Source: Chrysiogenes arsenatis DSM 11915 (GTDB lineage Bacteria > Chrysiogenota > Chrysiogenetes > Chrysiogenales > Chrysiogenaceae). Taken from it: 64,000 nucleotides of DNA. The stretch spans positions 124,731 to 188,730 of the forward strand of contig NZ_AWNK01000001.1 of assembly GCF_000469585.1 (NCBI RefSeq), given 5' to 3'. Made by a program: the position numbers and the translations under genes. The notes under the pieces are model-generated. The model was given only the letters and a program-made list of their open reading frames with translations, did no database searches and was not told the DNA's origin. Shown here in pieces: positions 63,084 to 64,000 of the stretch (positions within the stretch are counted from its first letter, which is position 1; each line of letters starts with the position of its first letter).

Positions 63084-63908
63084 ATGCTTCACACGCTCCA
63101 CGAACGCTGGCGTCAGGGCTATCGCACTGCCCCGTGGCCGCAACAACAACCAACATTGCCCGAACGGTATAGCGGCGCGCCGTTGTTCGATCAAACACGT
63201 TGCACTGTCGGGTGCGTTGTCTGCCGTAACGCCTGCCCGACGGCAGCGATTACGACAACACCACACTGGCAACTCGATATGGGGCGGTGCGTTTTCTGCA
63301 ACGAATGCGCGCAGGCGTGCCCATCTGGAGCGCTACAAATGAGCCGCGAACATCGTCTCGCAGCACGACAGCGCGAGGGGCTTATCGTCACTGCGACGAA
63401 CCATTTCCGTCCGTTGCTGCCGGAAGCGGCCTTGCCAGGGGCGATTCGCCGTATCCTTGGTCGCTCCTTAAAGCTGCGGCAAGTGTCCGCTGGTGGGTGC
63501 AATGCCTGCGAAGCAGATGTCAACGTACTGGGAACACTTGTTTTTGATATGGGACGGTTTGGGGTGCAGTTTGTCGCCTCGCCACGCCATGCCGACGGGC
63601 TACTGATAACCGGTCCGGTAAGTGAAAACATGCGTCACGCGTTGCTAGAAACCTACGTCGCCACACCAGACCCGAAAATCGTGATAGCCGTTGGCGCCTG
63701 CGCCATTTCCGGCTGCCCGTATCACGATTCACCAGAAACACACAACGGTGTTGGCGATCTCGTACCAGTCGACCTCTATATTCCCGGTTGCCCACCACAT
63801 CCATACACAACTTTAGATGGGATTCTGCGTTTGCTGGGAAGGCTCACAGAGCCTGCCGAAATACTCGGCGAAAGGCGACAAACGCGCACCCACTCACCAG
63901 CGCAATGA
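63084..63908 (+). CDS. hyfI: Fused HyfH-HyfI: 2[4Fe-4S] ferredoxin domain plus NuoB-like small subunit
   Basis: A 274-residue protein. Residues 39-85 hold two cluster motifs, CTVGCVVCRNACP and CVFCNECAQACP, as in NuoI/HyfH. From about 125 comes the NuoB/HyfI domain with all four ligands of the proximal cluster: C-x2-C in GGCNACEAD (about 138-141), then one Cys each in GACAISGCPYHD and IPGCPPHPYTTLDGI. In E. coli H and I are separate genes. AAAGGTGA precedes ATG 63084. As the large subunit has no NiFe, the cluster chain must serve another acceptor or donor. Confidence 0.9.
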   Translation: MLHTLHERWRQGYRTAPWPQQQPTLPERYSGAPLFDQTRCTVGCVVCRNACPTAAITTTPHWQLDMGRCVFCNECAQACPSGALQMSREHRLAARQREGLIVTATNHFRPLLPEAALPGAIRRILGRSLKLRQVSAGGCNACEADVNVLGTLVFDMGRFGVQFVASPRHADGLLITGPVSENMRHALLETYVATPDPKIVIAVGACAISGCPYHDSPETHNGVGDLVPVDLYIPGCPPHPYTTLDGILRLLGRLTEPAEILGERRQTRTHSPAQ

Positions 63909-64000
63909 CGCCGAAAAGGACAGTGTAGGCATCAACCGGAATGCTCGGAAGTGGTATCGAAAGTACCCGCCCCGCCGCAGCCGTTCCCAGTGCACCTGAA
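63844..64000 (-). CDS. C-terminus of a membrane protein, cut by window edge
   Basis: On the minus strand an open frame of 51 codons runs from the window edge to TGA at 63846-63844. It reads like a last membrane helix with a basic tail (PSIPVDAYTVLFGVIALVSG, then FVAFRRVFRQAL), as at the end of many transporters. It overlaps the 3' end of the H-I fusion by 65 bp in convergent orientation. The + strand frame over the same bases (63817-63999) does not look like protein. The family cannot be told from so little. Confidence 0.5.
   Translation of the reverse strand, partial: SGALGTAAAGRVLSIPLPSIPVDAYTVLFGVIALVSGCAFVAFRRVFRQAL

Noticed and set aside
63817-63999. Small gene on the + strand at the right edge
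   Set aside because: It overlaps the H-I fusion and its translation is a Lys/Arg-rich sequence without protein-like pattern; the minus-strand frame looks like a membrane helix.

Overview
The window appears to be chromosomal DNA from a Gram-negative, motile bacterium with middling G+C. An outer-membrane phospholipase A and a second predicted beta-barrel imply two membranes. Two FapA-type (DUF342) proteins and a chemotaxis receptor suggest motility. ThiH (the oxygen-sensitive tyrosine lyase), a 2[4Fe-4S] ferredoxin and a membrane-bound hydrogenase-like complex suggest anaerobic or low-oxygen life. Placement is a guess: a deep diderm lineage such as Chrysiogenota, Deferribacterota or a 'delta'-type group would fit. 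No rRNA, tRNA or CRISPR array was seen.

Region 1 (1-24756, all on +) is a surface-glycan or glycoprotein locus. It begins with a cut FkbM methyltransferase, a subtilisin-like protease ending in six almost identical 57-residue FG-GAP repeats, and a 664-residue protein with four exact 69-residue repeats fused to an FkbM domain. An AT-richer block follows (GSCFA protein, FkbM, DUF115, GT2; 5660-9263). It ends beside a 30-bp remnant of a second, more GC-rich GT2 C-terminus, which looks like a recombination scar. Next come a phosphoheptose-isomerase-like SIS protein, an AAA ATPase/nuclease that does not fit the theme, and a tightly coupled sugar-making set: Gfo/Idh/MocA dehydrogenase, 2-hydroxyacid dehydrogenase, SDR, a divergent dehydroquinate-synthase-like cyclase and a CMP-sugar synthetase-like cytidylyltransferase. 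A second DUF115-GT2-FkbM trio, two radical SAM enzymes, another GT2, a UDP-xylose-synthase-like enzyme and a DUF354 protein complete it. The sugar set plus isomerase is the best candidate for an undescribed system: a nucleotide-activated cyclitol or unusual ketose. This is inference.

Region 2 (24786-43450) is mostly housekeeping: an MCP; an operon of transketolase, queE, a DUF4390 protein and an NtrY-type kinase; a beta-barrel; rnhB with a YmdB-like phosphoesterase; two tandem FapA-like proteins; a UbiX-hotdog thioesterase fusion; accA; an M23 peptidase; a VKOR-thioredoxin protein; a DUF445 protein; and a ferredoxin with a clear sigma70 promoter and terminator.

Region 3 (43834-56448): a TPP riboswitch with its own terminator precedes thiCSGH. 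A GAF-AAA-Fis activator diverges from an ammonium transporter that has a strong sigma54 promoter and an array of TGTC boxes with a 9-bp period. Then come a small secreted protein (possibly also sigma54-driven), an aldehyde dehydrogenase, a quinone oxidoreductase, a LytS-type kinase and phospholipase A.

Region 4 (56489-63908) is a six-gene Hyf-like operon (B, C, E, F, G and a fused H-I). Its large subunit lacks the cysteine pairs that hold the [NiFe] centre, so it is probably an energy-converting hydrogenase-related (Ehr) complex and not a hydrogenase. A membrane-protein C-terminus on the minus strand closes the window.
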